Shown here piece by piece: positions 50,268 through 63,033 of a stretch of 64,000 nt of DNA. The stretch is taken from positions 92,260,696 through 92,324,695 of the forward strand of contig OX638132.1 of the NCBI GenBank assembly GCA_951804985.1, given 5' to 3'. The notes beneath the pieces are model-generated. The model was given only the letters and a program-made list of their open reading frames with translations, was not told the DNA's origin and did no database searches. Position 1 is the first letter of the stretch; each line of letters opens with the position of its first letter. The stretch is from Dryomyza anilis. Taxonomy: Eukaryota; Arthropoda; Insecta; Diptera; Dryomyzidae. Position numbers and translations under genes: made by a program.

Positions 50268-52727
50268 TTTCAGTTTTGTGCGAGTTTGTTTTCTTTTACG
50301 ACTGGGAATTTTACCCCCTTATTTTGAAAAATGAAACGAAAAATGATTCGGCAAAAAACAACAGAAATTGACAGATTTTTGCATTAAATAAAATAAATGG
50401 AAAACTGTCACTGGAATTTTTGATGATTCACTTTTCGTTTCGATTTACAAAATAAGGGGATTCATATTTCGCATTTATTCAATAACTTGAACAAAAATTC
50501 ATCTTATTTGTTACATATTCAGAAATACAATTCAACTTCAAAAAATTTAAACGTACAAATGTATAATTTAATGTATTTTTCAAAATTGTAATATGTTGGT
50601 TTTGTTTTTATACGCTACACTAAGAGGAAAGGGTATATTCAGTTTGGTCATCCATTTATAATGCACTGCAATAGGGGTTTCCCGGTATAGATCAGCGTTA
50701 TCTGTTGCGTAACTTCGTGGTAATGTCCGTATGTCTGTTAAAATCACGGTTACAGAAGATCACTAGAAGCGCTTGATCAATAAAACTCCGCAGTTCGATT
50801 TGTTATTCATCTACGGTATCTGGTATTTAAAATCGATTTAGTGATGTCCATCTGTCTGTTAAAATGGCCATTACAAAAGATTACTAGAAGAGCTACTTTA
50901 ATAAAACTATTAATTTAGACAACTCATAAATCTACACCATCCAATATTGAAAATGTCCTTTGAAATGATTGGTCAATTGTGACCTGTAACCACTACTGTT
51001 CAAATTAGCGTATAATACAAATTTGACTTTAAAAAGGTAAAAGTATAATTTTCGAAAACTTTATAAACAATAATGTTTTTCTCACACTCAAACTTGAGGT
51101 GCCCTAAAACATATTGAAATGCGGTACACCTATTAAACCAGGGACTGCAAAGAACCAAAATCGGAACCATTTAGACTTTTGGAACCGTAACAAGAATCGA
51201 AACCGTTATTAAAAAAATGTGTGAAACTGGAATCTGAAGCCATATAATTTTTTTTTGTTGAAACCGAAATCGGAACCAGTAATTTAAAATCTAGGAACTA
51301 GAATCGGAACTGATATTCAAAATGTTTTAGTACCTGATTTAAATATAGGTGTCCTCAAATGGAAGGAAATTCATTCGCGATTACAAGTTTGCAGTTATTT
51401 TCAGGATTAGTAAACCATTGGGATCTCTGGAACACTTAAACGGTATCGGTAAACATTATCAAATATTTATGGAATATTTTTAGTCGTCTTTGACCGACTA
51501 AATATATGTGTAAAAGAAAGTGTTAATTTCAATTGTTTTTATTGAGTATGCAATTAGGATTCCTTTACATTTCAGCATCTTTTCTTTTAGTTCATATTGT
51601 CATTTTGCAATAAACCCACACTATAAATGAACTTCCACCTATGGGTACATTATAGCTAATTTTCTGCTGAATACCGTCCGTCGCATATGGCGGCAACGTT
51701 TAAACCCACTCAGCCCTGACCAGAGTTCTATAAGTAATGCGTCCCAATGTTGCAACAGCAGGCATAACAATGCGCCTTACTCTATGTGTACAGCATACGA
51801 CATACAATGGCGACGCATTGTTCGGGATATTTCGCGCCTTTTAGCCTTTGACTTTTGTTATGTGCAACAATGTTCAAATTACTGACAAATCCACTTTGGC
51901 AGTGTTGCCATTTTGGTATCACCTTGCAGTTAACAACACTAACTATCTCAAATGAATCGACTTAGTGGAAATCGATTGTAACCTACGATGTGACTGTCGG
52001 CACACTACAATAAAAATACAACTAATTGAGCATATTATAACCAAAAGGTCTTAGAAAGTATATTACAAACACTGACATTTATAAATGATACAATAAATAT
52101 CACTGAAATGCATTGCAGAAAGATTGTCTTTATTTTTGAAGTAAAATTAACTCTTTATATTTATATTCTGATAGACTTTAAGAAAATCCGATCCTTAGGG
52201 TAGACATGTTTATGACCAGATTATGACCAGAGCGGGTTAAAACACCCAATGCTCTGTTCACGATCATGATCTTGCACATTTTCTTCTAGGGAACATCATA
52301 AATAGTTGAGGAATTGTAATCATTTTTAGCAATCCCTTTTAAAATATTAAATTATTGATTTTACGGACTCTAGGTGTAATTAAAAATACTCTTTTTTGTA
52401 TTTTAAGTTTTATTATTTCCGAATTTTTAAAAGTTGGTTCGACAATTCTCATCACTAGATACAAATGTTGATATTATATATTGTAATCTTGTATTGAAAC
52501 TGTAAAAGAAGTTGTATTAATTTTCTAAATTCTAATTTTGGATAAACATTAAACAAAAATTAATATTTTTGAGTAACAAATTTTAATTGACAAATTTCTG
52601 TATCCAAATAAAATGTTTGGGAACCCGCAATTACTCAAATTTCGGATCATTTCATTTTTTCGCTTAAATAGGCCGCAAATCACACAGAATTCAAAACACC
52701 AGACTCTTCCACTGAAGCACATTCTAC
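50268..52727. other. Intergenic repeat-derived DNA
   Basis: Positions 50730-51420 share blocks with 340-560. Positions 51134-51345 carry gaaccg/gaatcggaac words that recur at 55505-55860, indicating one decayed repeat family. A short less AT-rich stretch at 51640-51960 has no recognised gene. Confidence 0.4.
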
Positions 52728-53012
52728 ACCATTTACAAATGTAATTCAGAAAAGATAAATTGAAATTCAGAAATACCATTTGAAATTCAGAATTGTATTG
52801 AATTTCAAATGGAATTTCTGAATTTCAAATAAAATTTCTGAATTTTAGTGATGTCTTTTGAATTACAAATAGAATTTCTGAATTTCTAGTGATGTCAAAT
52901 GGAATTTTTAAATTTTAATTGATGTCTTTTGAATTTTAAATGGAATTTCTGAATATCAAGTGATGTCTTTTGAATTACAATTGATCTTTTCTGAATTACA
53001 TTTGTAAATGGT
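52728..53012. mobile_element. Miniature element with perfect 29-bp terminal inverted repeats
   Basis: Positions 52728-52756 (accatttacaaatgtaattc...) are exactly inverted at 52984-53012. The interior is a short array of aatttcaaatggaatttctg and gtgatgtcttttgaatta units. The target duplication is not clear (possibly TA). Confidence 0.75.
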
Positions 53013-53308
53013 ATAGATGAAGCCTATTTACAATAATTCGCATTTTCAAGTTAATTTTCTCACTAAATCAATAAACTGTACATCTTTAACAGGTCTAAAG
53101 TGTACACTAATTTTAAAATTTATTGAAGTAATAGTAAAAACTATTGAAAAGTCAATCGTCCTGATTTTAAGCTACACGTGTTCGTATCAAATGACACAAC
53201 ACACAGCACCAACAGGTACACTGAGAAAAATCTGTGCAGTTAAACATAAACCTATTAAATTCTTAAAACTTTGAAATCGATATTCACACCTTTGGATTTC
53301 ATTGAATT
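53013..53308. other. Intergenic DNA, no recognised feature
   Basis: AT-rich; an 85-aa plus-strand open frame here shows no recognisable domain. Confidence 0.35.
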
Positions 53309-53506
53309 CTATACTATTTTTTTTATTATTTTTTTTTTAATATTCTCTAAAAATATTTTTGTACATACTACGTGTAACACTTGTGACTGCCCTTGAGATT
53401 TCCCAGGCGTCGCGTTGTCACTTGAGCGTGAGTCACAGTCATGCCAAGGATTTGCCAAAGTATCTACGAGTGAAATTAAAACGAATACGAGAAAATAACA
53501 CGCCAT
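53309..53506 (-). CDS. Possible small secreted-peptide ORF (65 aa) or first exon
   Basis: The ORF starts MACYFLVFVLISLVDTLA, a textbook-like signal peptide, followed by a hydrophilic NPWHDCDSRSSDNATPGKSQ. After VLHV there is a GTATGT that could be a splice donor; beyond it the frame runs into A-rich sequence (KKKIIKKIV) that looks like intron or 3' end. I do not recognise it. It could be the first exon of a secreted-protein gene on the minus strand, or chance. It cannot join the known Ppn exon in frame at that donor (phase 0 against the phase 2 required). Confidence 0.25.
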   Translation of the reverse strand: MACYFLVFVLISLVDTLANPWHDCDSRSSDNATPGKSQGQSQVLHVVCTKIFLENIKKKIIKKIV

Positions 53507-54546
53507 CGAATACGCTTGATATCAAAATCAATTGACGAAATAAAAACATTTAAGCCAACACTTTTGAAACGTCAACATTTACGTCACATCACGATTTCAA
53601 AAGGACTTCGAGTGCTGTCAGCAGCGCACCAAATTCAATGGATTCGAATTCTTTAAAATACGCAACCTTCGAAGCAAGATGTTTAAAGGAAAGCATAGCA
53701 TTGGATTTAATTACTGCGTATATTTCAATAAAAGAAATAAATAAAAAATAAAACGTCGAGAAATACGCAAATAAACATAGTTTGGTTTTAACTTAATAGG
53801 TGCTGCATAATATCGTATAGATGCAATCAATTCAATAAAAAGTACTTTTGTATATTTTTATGGTCATGATCTGCATGATTACATGTTCCCAACCCTTTAA
53901 TGCACCACCCACTTTGGTATTTGTTTAGACAACAACATCAAGTGTTGCACAAAGTATGCGATTGTAATGCCTTGATTAGTGTAGGCTTTATTTTGGATAC
54001 CGAATACTTTATACCTAATACGAGATACAATCAAAACATAAAACAAAAACTAAATATTAAATAAATGGATAGCCAAATCAATACAAATGTTTTAGGGTTT
54101 AATAATTGATATTGATTGAATCGTTAATAATTTGATGATTAACTTTCTGATTGCAGATGCATTTTAAAGATTGAATCTGCACATTTACTAAAACCAAACC
54201 TGTATCCGCTTAAAATTGTTTTTTTTTAAACCCCATAACAGATTTTGTTGTGCTATAATTTTTCTGATTGATTTTTGGGTTGGGTTTTCTGGGTTAGATA
54301 TAAAAAAAAAATGTAAATCACAATTCGAATAACACACAAAAAATACTTTCTGAAGTAAAGGAAATCGCTCACAACAAATTAGGAAAGTTTGAATGATGAA
54401 AACATTAATGAGATGTGGACATTTAAATGATTTAAAACTAATATTATGCTAGACATCGATTCAGAGTTTTATTATATTTCCTAAAATTGTGGTCCGATTT
54501 AATTAGAAAATATAAATAGTATAAATTATGGTTTATTTGCACGCAC
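53507..54546. other. Upstream side of the possible secreted-peptide ORF
   Basis: AT-rich with a few less biased stretches (53560-53690). If the minus-strand ORF at 53506 is real, its promoter would be here; no convincing core motif is seen. Confidence 0.3.
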
Positions 54547-55350
54547 AGAAAAAACATGATTACCACAATCATGTTCTGACGGCATCATTGAATGATTGAA
54601 ATTATTATTGCTTGAATAATGTTCCATATTCTACCATGATCATGTTCCTATCCGAGCTCATTCTTTCTCTGTTTGTGTACTTCTGCATTTTTCTCATTTC
54701 GCTCTGGAGTCTCTTTTACTCATTATCGGCTCTGCATTGAACGACAACGCGTTGATCGTTATAGAAATAATTGGAAGTAGCGGAGTTCGTTGTTATTCGC
54801 AGAATTTAATCCTTTCTGGCTTTAAAACCGAAGTTTATTAATTAAATTGTTACTTGTTACCAACACGCGTTCCTAAAATTATAAAATTTCTTTTTTATAT
54901 TTATACACTAGCACTACATTTATTAATATTAATAATACCGACGACACGCTGACCTTTCTTGACTAAGTCCACGGTAGCAAAGAATCTGCAAAAATGACTC
55001 TTTACACAGTTCAGAACTTTTCGCAAAGTTTTAATCATAGTATGGTTAGATCAATCATTCTTTTAGGCAACATGATTTCTGGAACCATTGCATGATTGTA
55101 ACAATCAATCATTCATATTTAAATAACATGTTTGCTACAATTATAATAATCATTATCTATTCCTGTTTATTAGCCACTCCAATAATTGGATTTAATCATT
55201 CTATGATTCTAGAAATAATTAAACGAATGACAAAATCATTTTAAAAAATTGAGAATGATGGTTGCAATCATTTATAATATTAGCAATCATTCTTTGACTA
55301 CTCCAATCATTGTTTTGTTGCAACAATCATGATATTATCATGTTTTTTCT
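54547..55350. mobile_element. TIR element AGAAAAAACATGAT (804 bp)
   Basis: AGAAAAAACATGAT at 54547-54560 is inverted at 55337-55350. The interior is rich in (a/c)aatcat / atgattg words on both strands. Similar words recur at 58980-59340. No coding sequence and no clear target duplication. Confidence 0.5.
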
Positions 55351-56280
55351 CTTTCCTATATAAAAAGAGTTAAATGTTCTTGGTTAGCTTTATAACTTTT
55401 AGTTCACTGGATATGCTAAATTATATAGATTGATGCATTTATTTGTTTCGATTTTAAAACATGTTAACATATTTCTAATGAAGTTTTAAAATCAAGTATT
55501 AATTATACCCAGAACCGCACTTGGAACTGGTATCGGAACCGTTTCAATTTTCGGAACCGGAATCGGAATCGTTATTTAATAAATGTGTGGTTGGAACAAG
55601 TATATGAATCGGTATCTTTGTTTATAAAATCTTGGAACCAGAATCGGAAGCGATATTCTAAAAGGTTTTAAAGCCTGTGAAGGACCGCAAAAAACCAGTA
55701 ACATTTCGATTTTTGGAATAGTAATTGGAAGCATTATTAAAAAATTTTGAAACCGGTTTCAGAACGTATTAATTTTTTATTTTTTATTTTTGAAACCAGA
55801 ATCGGAACTGGAACCGCTATTTTAAAAACCAGAACCGAACCAGATATTCCGAAGAGTTTTAGTCACTGGTTTAAATCATCAACGAAACCAATATATATTT
55901 CAATTCGTTTAATTTTAGTAAATAGTTTAAGTCTTATATAGGTTTTTACAAATTTTATACAAGTTGTATACAAGTTTTATACAGTTTAAAAAAAAGTACA
56001 AAACACGAGAATTTCCCATTTTTTAGTTTTACCTAATAATTCAAAATCTTTCAGCAATATTCAGAAACTGAGTATGAGATCATAATAGAAACTTAAATTT
56101 CATTGAAATTTCTTAAAATTATGTGGTATACAGTAATTTGTTGTGTAGTCTAATTGAAAACAAGTATTTGGTATTCAAATATTCATCAACACTAAAGTCA
56201 TTACCATTTGTTATGGTTATTTAAAAGGGGGTCACAGAAGAGCCCTTTGAAAGAATTTAACATAAGAAATGCAAGAATTA
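55351..56280. other. Intergenic DNA with ggaaccggaatcgg words
   Basis: Positions 55505-55860 hold repeated (g)gaacc(a/g)gaatcggaac words, shared with 51134-51345. Otherwise AT-rich. Confidence 0.4.
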
Positions 56281-57230
56281 AACTGCGTTCACACATTACT
56301 TTGTCTTAAGTGCTGCTGCTGCGCTGCCAGCATCGAATAGGAAGGGCTCCCCTGAATGGGTCTGTGCTGCTGCCTTGCACGCGTCAATTGTCCATGGTGC
56401 CCCAAGTATTCACATTGCAATTGATTAACCCGATGCCTTATTTTGTTTGTTTAATTTTTTGTTTGTTTGTTGTAAGTTTTTCAATTTGTTTGGATGTGGC
56501 CCGTGCAGTGGCTGCTCTGGACTGCATTGGAGCCACGCGTTCTAATTGCTGTGCGGAGATGCGTTCAAGCGACAGACATGCAGACAGACATTCAGACAGA
56601 CACTCCAAATATTTTGCAGCATTTCAATTGCGCGCTGTTAGTACTCGGCATCGTCCATGGCGTTGCGGACCCTCATGTGCTGCCGATGCGTGGCCACGAA
56701 GACCAACTGAAGATGCAGCCAAAGTATCTAATTACTCAGTCTCGCCTCTGCCAACACACACGAGATTCTCAATGCACATCCATACACAGAGAGAGAGAGT
56801 GAGAAAGAGATGGACACTGTTGTACGCACTGAATGTTGCTGACGCTATTTCGGGAATTCCGTGCGTTTGGTTTTGGTTGTGGTTGGCTCTGGTTGATGCA
56901 GTCTTCTAAACATTCATCCATCCATCTATCCATCCATCCAGTTCCTTGCCTTTGCTGGGAACAAAAATAAGTTTATGACCGAGTTGTGGTGCCTGGTGCA
57001 CGCCGTCGTCGGTCGCTAGTAGCTAATGCAGCAGCGCGGTCATTTGACTATTTTGACCCCGCCGTTAAATGGCATGAGAAGAAGCGCGCTTGAAATATCA
57101 TAGTCGACAGCGTCCAAGGAATGTGGCAGCACCAACTTCATCATCATCAACATCCACAGTAGCAGTAACAGCAACCAGAAGTTTTGAAATGGAATTTCGC
57201 CTAAAATGTCTACTTATTCGCGCATTTAAA
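56281..57230. other. G+C-richer island
   Basis: Unique-looking sequence with ctgctgctgc, CAGA and ccatccat microsatellites (56575-56600; 56910-56940). Two plus-strand open frames of 199 and 102 aa overlap in different frames and show no domain. Possible regulatory or non-coding exon sequence. Confidence 0.35.
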
Positions 57231-57950
57231 TAAACATTTATTTTCATATTTCATGTATAATATAAATTTACAACACGCGTCTCATTTGCTTAATATGCGT
57301 CGTTTTACAAAACAGATTTGTTTGGATGTTGGCACCCTTGTAGTACCTACCAAGTCATATTCCATACAACCACTGCATACCACATACCACATGTCCATAT
57401 GATTTAACAAATGCCTAAGCATTTATCATAGTCGTCTTTTTTTGGAACGGTGGACCAACTCAATTTTAAACTGTAACTTTTTCTTCATTTTAAAAGAAAC
57501 TTTTTTCCGAGCGCAATATAAGAAATAATTCTTTTCAAAGTTTCAAAAAGTCTTCCTTTCGTAATTTTGTACAAATTAAGAGCATATTTTCTATAAACTG
57601 GTACCTTTTGAGATTGTTATGCTTTACTAAACATAAAACTTCACTGGGTGGTTTTACTTTTCCTTCAAACAAATCTGAAAACAACCACAAAATATCTCAA
57701 CTTTTCCATTCAAAATTATAATTATAAGTACCACACTACACAATTTTTTCTATGGTCAACCCAAAGATCAATTTTATGGAATTCGCGGGTGTTGATTTGT
57801 ACTGCATACTCAGTTTTTCATATTACATTACGTTTTAAAGAAAAATGTTATGTCCTTTAGAGAGATTTCATAGAATAAATTTACAAAACCAGTTTTCCAA
57901 TAAACTTTTAACATTTTATTATCAATAAATATTAAATTTTTGTATTAAAA
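57231..57950. other. AT-rich intergenic DNA
   Basis: No feature recognised. Confidence 0.4.
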
Positions 57951-58880
57951 CTTAAATTTAAAAACTTGAATTTTTTATTAAAAATTAAAATTTTCACTAA
58001 AACTTCATTTTTTCACCATATATTCAATTTTTAACCAAAAAATTTTATTTTACTAAAAATTCAATTTTTCACTAAATATTCAATTTTTCACTAAAAATTC
58101 AATTTTTCACTAAAAATTCAATTTTTCACTAAAAATTCAATTTTTCACTAAAAATTCAATTTTTCACTAAAAATTCAATTTTTCACTAAAAATTCAATTT
58201 TTCACTAAAAATTCAATTTTTCACTAAAAATTCAATTTTTCACTAAAAATTCAATTTTTCACTAAAAATTCAATTTTTCACTAAAAATTCAATTTTTCAC
58301 TAAAAATTCAATTTTTCACTAAAAATTCAATTTTTCACTAAAAATTCAATTTTTCACTAAAAATTCAATTTTTCACTAAAAATTCAATTTTTCACTAAAA
58401 ATTCAATTTTTCACTAAAAATTCAATTTTTCACTAAAAATTCAATTTTTCACTAAAAATTCAATTTTTCACTAAAAATTCAATTTTTCACTAAAAATTCA
58501 ATTTTTCACTAAAAATTAAATTTTTCACTAAAAATTCAATTTTTCACTAAAAATTCAATTTTTCACTAAAAATTCAATTTTTCACTAAAAATTCAATTAT
58601 TCAAAATTTTTACTAAAACTTCAATTTTTTATTAAAAATTAAAATTTTCACTAAAAATTCAATTTTTCACTAAAAATCCATTTTTTTTTACTAAAAACTC
58701 AATTTTTCACCCAAAATTATAATTTTTACTAAATATTCAAATTTTTACTAAATATTCAAATATTCACTAAATATGCAAATTTTCACTAAAAATTCAAATG
58801 TACCCAAAAATTTAATTTTTCATAAAATATTTTGTATTTACAAAACTTTAATCTTCTACTTAAATTAAATTTTTCATTAA
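57951..58880. repeat. 19-bp satellite (attcaatttttcactaaaa)
   Basis: About 29 almost identical 19-bp copies run from about 58050 to 58610, flanked on both sides by diverged copies (57951-58050 and 58620-58850). The gradient of decay from centre to edges is typical of a locally expanded tandem array. Confidence 0.92.
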
Positions 58881-60400
58881 CACTTATTTTACAGTAAAGT
58901 TCAATTGTTTTTAAATTTTTACTAAAATTTGTTTGTAATTTTATTTTAGGCAATATTTTAGGCTTTTTAAAATTATCAGATTATATTTGTGACGATCGTT
59001 TATGTTTAAAAACATGATAATTGAGAGAAACACGTAATAGACTTCCTCACTCGAATCTTATTTTTTTTAATTTGTCGTTCATTGCCATGATTCTAATAGA
59101 TTGTCAATCATACATATAGTAAGAGCATGATTGAATCAGTTAAGTTTGCGTACTACCAATTATAATATTGTGCAGTCAATCATATAATTTTTTGTTTTTG
59201 CCACAAGCAATAACTTGTCAAATTTTACAACGCATTTATAACGAGATGTAGAAATTATTCTATGCTTTGAAAAATCATTTTGCATAATAGGGAATTTTTA
59301 TTACAATCAATTATAGTCCTAGCAATCATACTGCAGTTATAAATGAGTTGCCTGAATGATATTTTGTTTATATAAATATGCAATACAAATCAGAATTCAT
59401 AGATTATTACAAAATAAATCTTTTACAGCATATATGCAAAGAAAACATACTGGAATATGTTCTAAATTTCATTTTCGGTAGAAATTCTAATATATTACAA
59501 AATAAACCGAATTGCACTCATTTAAAAGAGCTTGAAATGGTTGAAATCAATTAGAAGACGTTTATATTGTACTGAAAAATGAATTTCTGAAACAGCAAAA
59601 AGCCAATTAAAACGATTTGAATACGTTTTCAGTCAATTTTCCAGAAAATAAAACGAAATCGGAACGATATCATTTATATGCCTATATCATCGATAATGAT
59701 GGTGTTTTTGATAAAAAATGAATCTATCTAGAACGATATCACTATTTTTGTCATTGTAGATATCGAAAAAGTTTTCATTTATAATGAACAGACATTGTTT
59801 GATCAAAATGTGTTGTTTTTTTTACAAAAAGTGTGAAGTAGGTACATGAAATTCAATTAAAAAATGTGTTTAGCATAAAAACGTAAATTATAATTATATT
59901 ATAGAATTCAAAACATTTTCCTCAAATAGTAAGTAGAACTACAAAGGTATTCGAGGTTTTAAAAATTATCAATGTGCCTGATAAACTCAAAACATTAAAA
60001 GTGCACTTTGTCTGTTTTAACATAGACGATTACTTCGCAAACATAAAACAAATATTACAGCAAATGCAATGCGAAAATGTTGCTAATTAGCAGCAAGAGG
60101 CTGTAATGTTTAACTTACGGGACTTTACCACGTACACTTCTACCTAAAATTTTAGCAAATACTGTTGCCAAAGTGGTCGATCATCTATGATATTCTCTCA
60201 GTCACTTTCACTGGACTGGGCCAAAGTTCTACGCAATTCGCGAATATTTATAGGTTCTAAATCTAAAAAGAGATAATTTTCCGTAGAAATTATTATTACC
60301 TCAGCGACTCATCACTCCTCCTACTGCTTTTATTCCAATGAAAAATTAAATTGCTGCGTTGTTCTTGAAAATTTGTTATTTCATGAAAATGCGATAAATT
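58881..60400. other. Spacer between satellite and island
   Basis: AT-rich. Positions 58980-59340 share caatcat/atgattg words with 54547-55350. No gene. Confidence 0.35.
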
Positions 60401-61130
60401 TGCCAGGTGAGTGATAAAATGCGTTAATACAACAAGTCAACTTTAGCAGGCGGCGTCCGGCGGGCGGTCGGTAGGTTGTGGCACGGCACGCACATGGCCA
60501 GCAACAGTTTACCTCCAGCCACCCACCACCCAGAACCACCCATAAGTGTGCGATTTGGTACTGTTATGCAAGAGCTCCAGCGCCAATTTATTTCACACGC
60601 AGATAAACAAGAACTAAAGGCCGGACGGACGGACGGTCAGTCAGTCGCTCGGTAGGACGGTTGGACGAATGGAGGGACAAAAGAATGAACAGCCAGCGCG
60701 GGTGCCGTTCGATTGGTATTTAATGGCAATAAGTAGCAACATAATTTTTCAGCACGTAATGAGTTGCTTCTGTTGCTGTTGCTTCTTGTGTTTGCATCGA
60801 AGATAAATTGTTTTGCAAAATAATTATTTAATTCAACTGGTGGTGGTGGTGGTAGTAGTAGGGCAGGTGTTTTGGTGGTATTGATATTCTGAATCTTGTG
60901 GGTGGTTTGTAGTGGTTGAAATACTTGGCCATGATGTGAAGTCATTAGTTTAGTGTTTTATTTGCTTTTCGACAGATATAAATAGCCGGAGGTGTATGCG
61001 CTTCACTTTGACCCAGTTTTAACTTCCGCCGCCACCCAAGTATTTTAATAATTGAATTCGACAATGAGCTGCAATCTGTTATCCCTGCGTATATTTTTAA
61101 AGTTTCTCTAATGGAATGCGAAATAACAAC
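60401..61130. other. G+C-richer island with GGAC/GTCG microsatellites
   Basis: It includes cggacggacggacggtcagt (60624-60643) and ggtggtggtggtggtagtag (60839-60858). It is unique-looking; the minus-strand 102-aa open frame has no recognised domain. Confidence 0.35.
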
Positions 61131-61299
61131 AACAAAAAGAAAAGAAAAGCGGAATTAAATAGCATTACCATAAAATTACAGAAAATAATTTCCCAATTCT
61201 CAAATGATTATTTTAATGATTTAATTTTTATTTAATGATTTAACTCTTAATCAGTCGAACGTGTGGCAATATTCATTTATTTTATATAAAAATTACAAT

Positions 61300-62820
61300 T
61301 TTTTCAGTTAAAATTGGTATATTTAATAAAAATATTTTTTTTTTTGGTCAAATTTGAATTTTTAGTGAGCATTTGATTTTTTATTGTGAAAACGAGTTAT
61401 TTTTTTAATTATATTTTTTTTTTTTGTGAGAATTCGAATCCTTGGTGAGAATTTCGGAATTTTATGACTTTTCGAAATTTTTGTTAGAATTCGAATCTTT
61501 AGTGAGATATTCGAATTTTTTATTGATATTTCTAGATTTTGTGTTTATTTAAATTTTGTGTGAGTTTTTGAATGTTTAATGAGAATTCGAATTTTTAATG
61601 AGAATTCGAATTTTTAGTGAAAATTCAATTTTTATTGATAATTTGAATTTTTGTGAGATTGAAAACTTTTTGTGAAAATTCGAATTTTTAAGGACAATTC
61701 AAATTACCAGTGAGAATTCGATTTTTTAGTGAAAATACGATTTTTATGTGGAATTTCGAATTTGTAGTAAAAATTCAAACTTTAAGTGTAAATTCGAAAT
61801 TTAGTTAAAACTTAAATTTTTTGTAAAAATTCTATTTTGTTAGCGAAAATTCGAAATTTTACTAATAATTCGTATTTGTAGTGAAAATTCGAATTTTTAG
61901 TGGAAGTTCGAATTCGTAGTGAAAATACGAAATATTATGGAATATTCGAATTTGTAGTGAAAATTGAAATTTTTGGTGAAAATTCAATTTTTTTTAGTGA
62001 AAATTCGTATTTTCCCTAATATTTCGAATTTGTAGTGAAAATACGAATTTATAGTAAAAGTTCGAATTTATAGTGATTTGTAATGTAAATATGAACATCG
62101 AAATTTTAGTGAAAGTTCGAATTTTTAGAGAAAATACGAATTTTTAGTGTAAATTCGGATTTTTAGAACAAATTTGAAATTGTAGTGAATATTCGAATTT
62201 TTAGCGTAAATTCGAATTTTTTGTGAAAATTCGAATTTTTTGTGAAAATTTGGAATTTTTTGTGAAAATTCGAATTTTTTGTGAAAATTCGAATTTTTTG
62301 TGAAAATTCGATTTTGTAGTAAAAAATCGATTTGTAGTAAAAATTCGAATTTTTACTATAAAAAATCGAATTTTCATTATAAGTTCGAATTTTCACTACA
62401 AATTCGAAGTTTAACCAAAAATTCGATTATTCATTAAAAATTTGAATTTTCACTACAAATCCGAATTTTTAGTGAAAATTCGAATTTTTAAGTACAATTT
62501 GAATTTTCACTAAAAGTTCGAATTCTTCCTAAAAATTCGGATTTGTAGTGAAAATTCGAATTTTTAATGAATTATCGAATTTTTAGTTAAACTTCGAATT
62601 TTTAGTGAACATTCGAACTTATAATGAAAATTCGATTTTTTATAGTAAAACTTAGAAATAGTAGTGAATTAAAAGTATAGTGAAAATCAGAAATGAGAAT
62701 TCGAATTTTTAGTAAATTTCGAAACGAGCATTGGAATTTTTAGTAAAATTTCGACTTTTAAAGAGATTTCAAATTTCTAGTGAGAATTCAATTTTTTTTT
62801 TAGTGAGAATTGGAATACTT
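61300..62820. repeat. Degenerate ~20-bp array (gtgaaaattcgaatttttag)
   Basis: About 1.5 kb of imperfect units of about 20 bp. In reverse complement the unit (aaaaattcgaattttcac) is close to the 19-bp satellite at 58 kb. Short stretches, for example about 62340-62460, are flipped, which is easy because the unit is nearly palindromic. Confidence 0.8.
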
Positions 62821-63033
62821 AGGTAACTTTTAATTTAGATTATCTTATTTAAAGTGTGAATTAAATTTTTTTGGGGGAATTCGAATTAAATAAGATTTTA
62901 AATTTTTAGTGAGAATGGAAATTCCTGTTTTTATATTAACCAAGAGTTTTAGTTCTAGGATAATGTTTTGAAAAATGAATCAATCGCATGCTATAGTTTT
63001 TGAAACACTTTAAATATTTTATAATTTTAACAA

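Noticed and set aside
56310..56909. Plus-strand open frame of 199 aa
   Set aside because: It contains microsatellite translation (HADRHSDRHS) and overlaps a second open frame; nothing suggests a protein.
57951..58880. A CRISPR-like array
   Set aside because: It is a head-to-tail 19-bp satellite without unique spacers in a eukaryotic genome.
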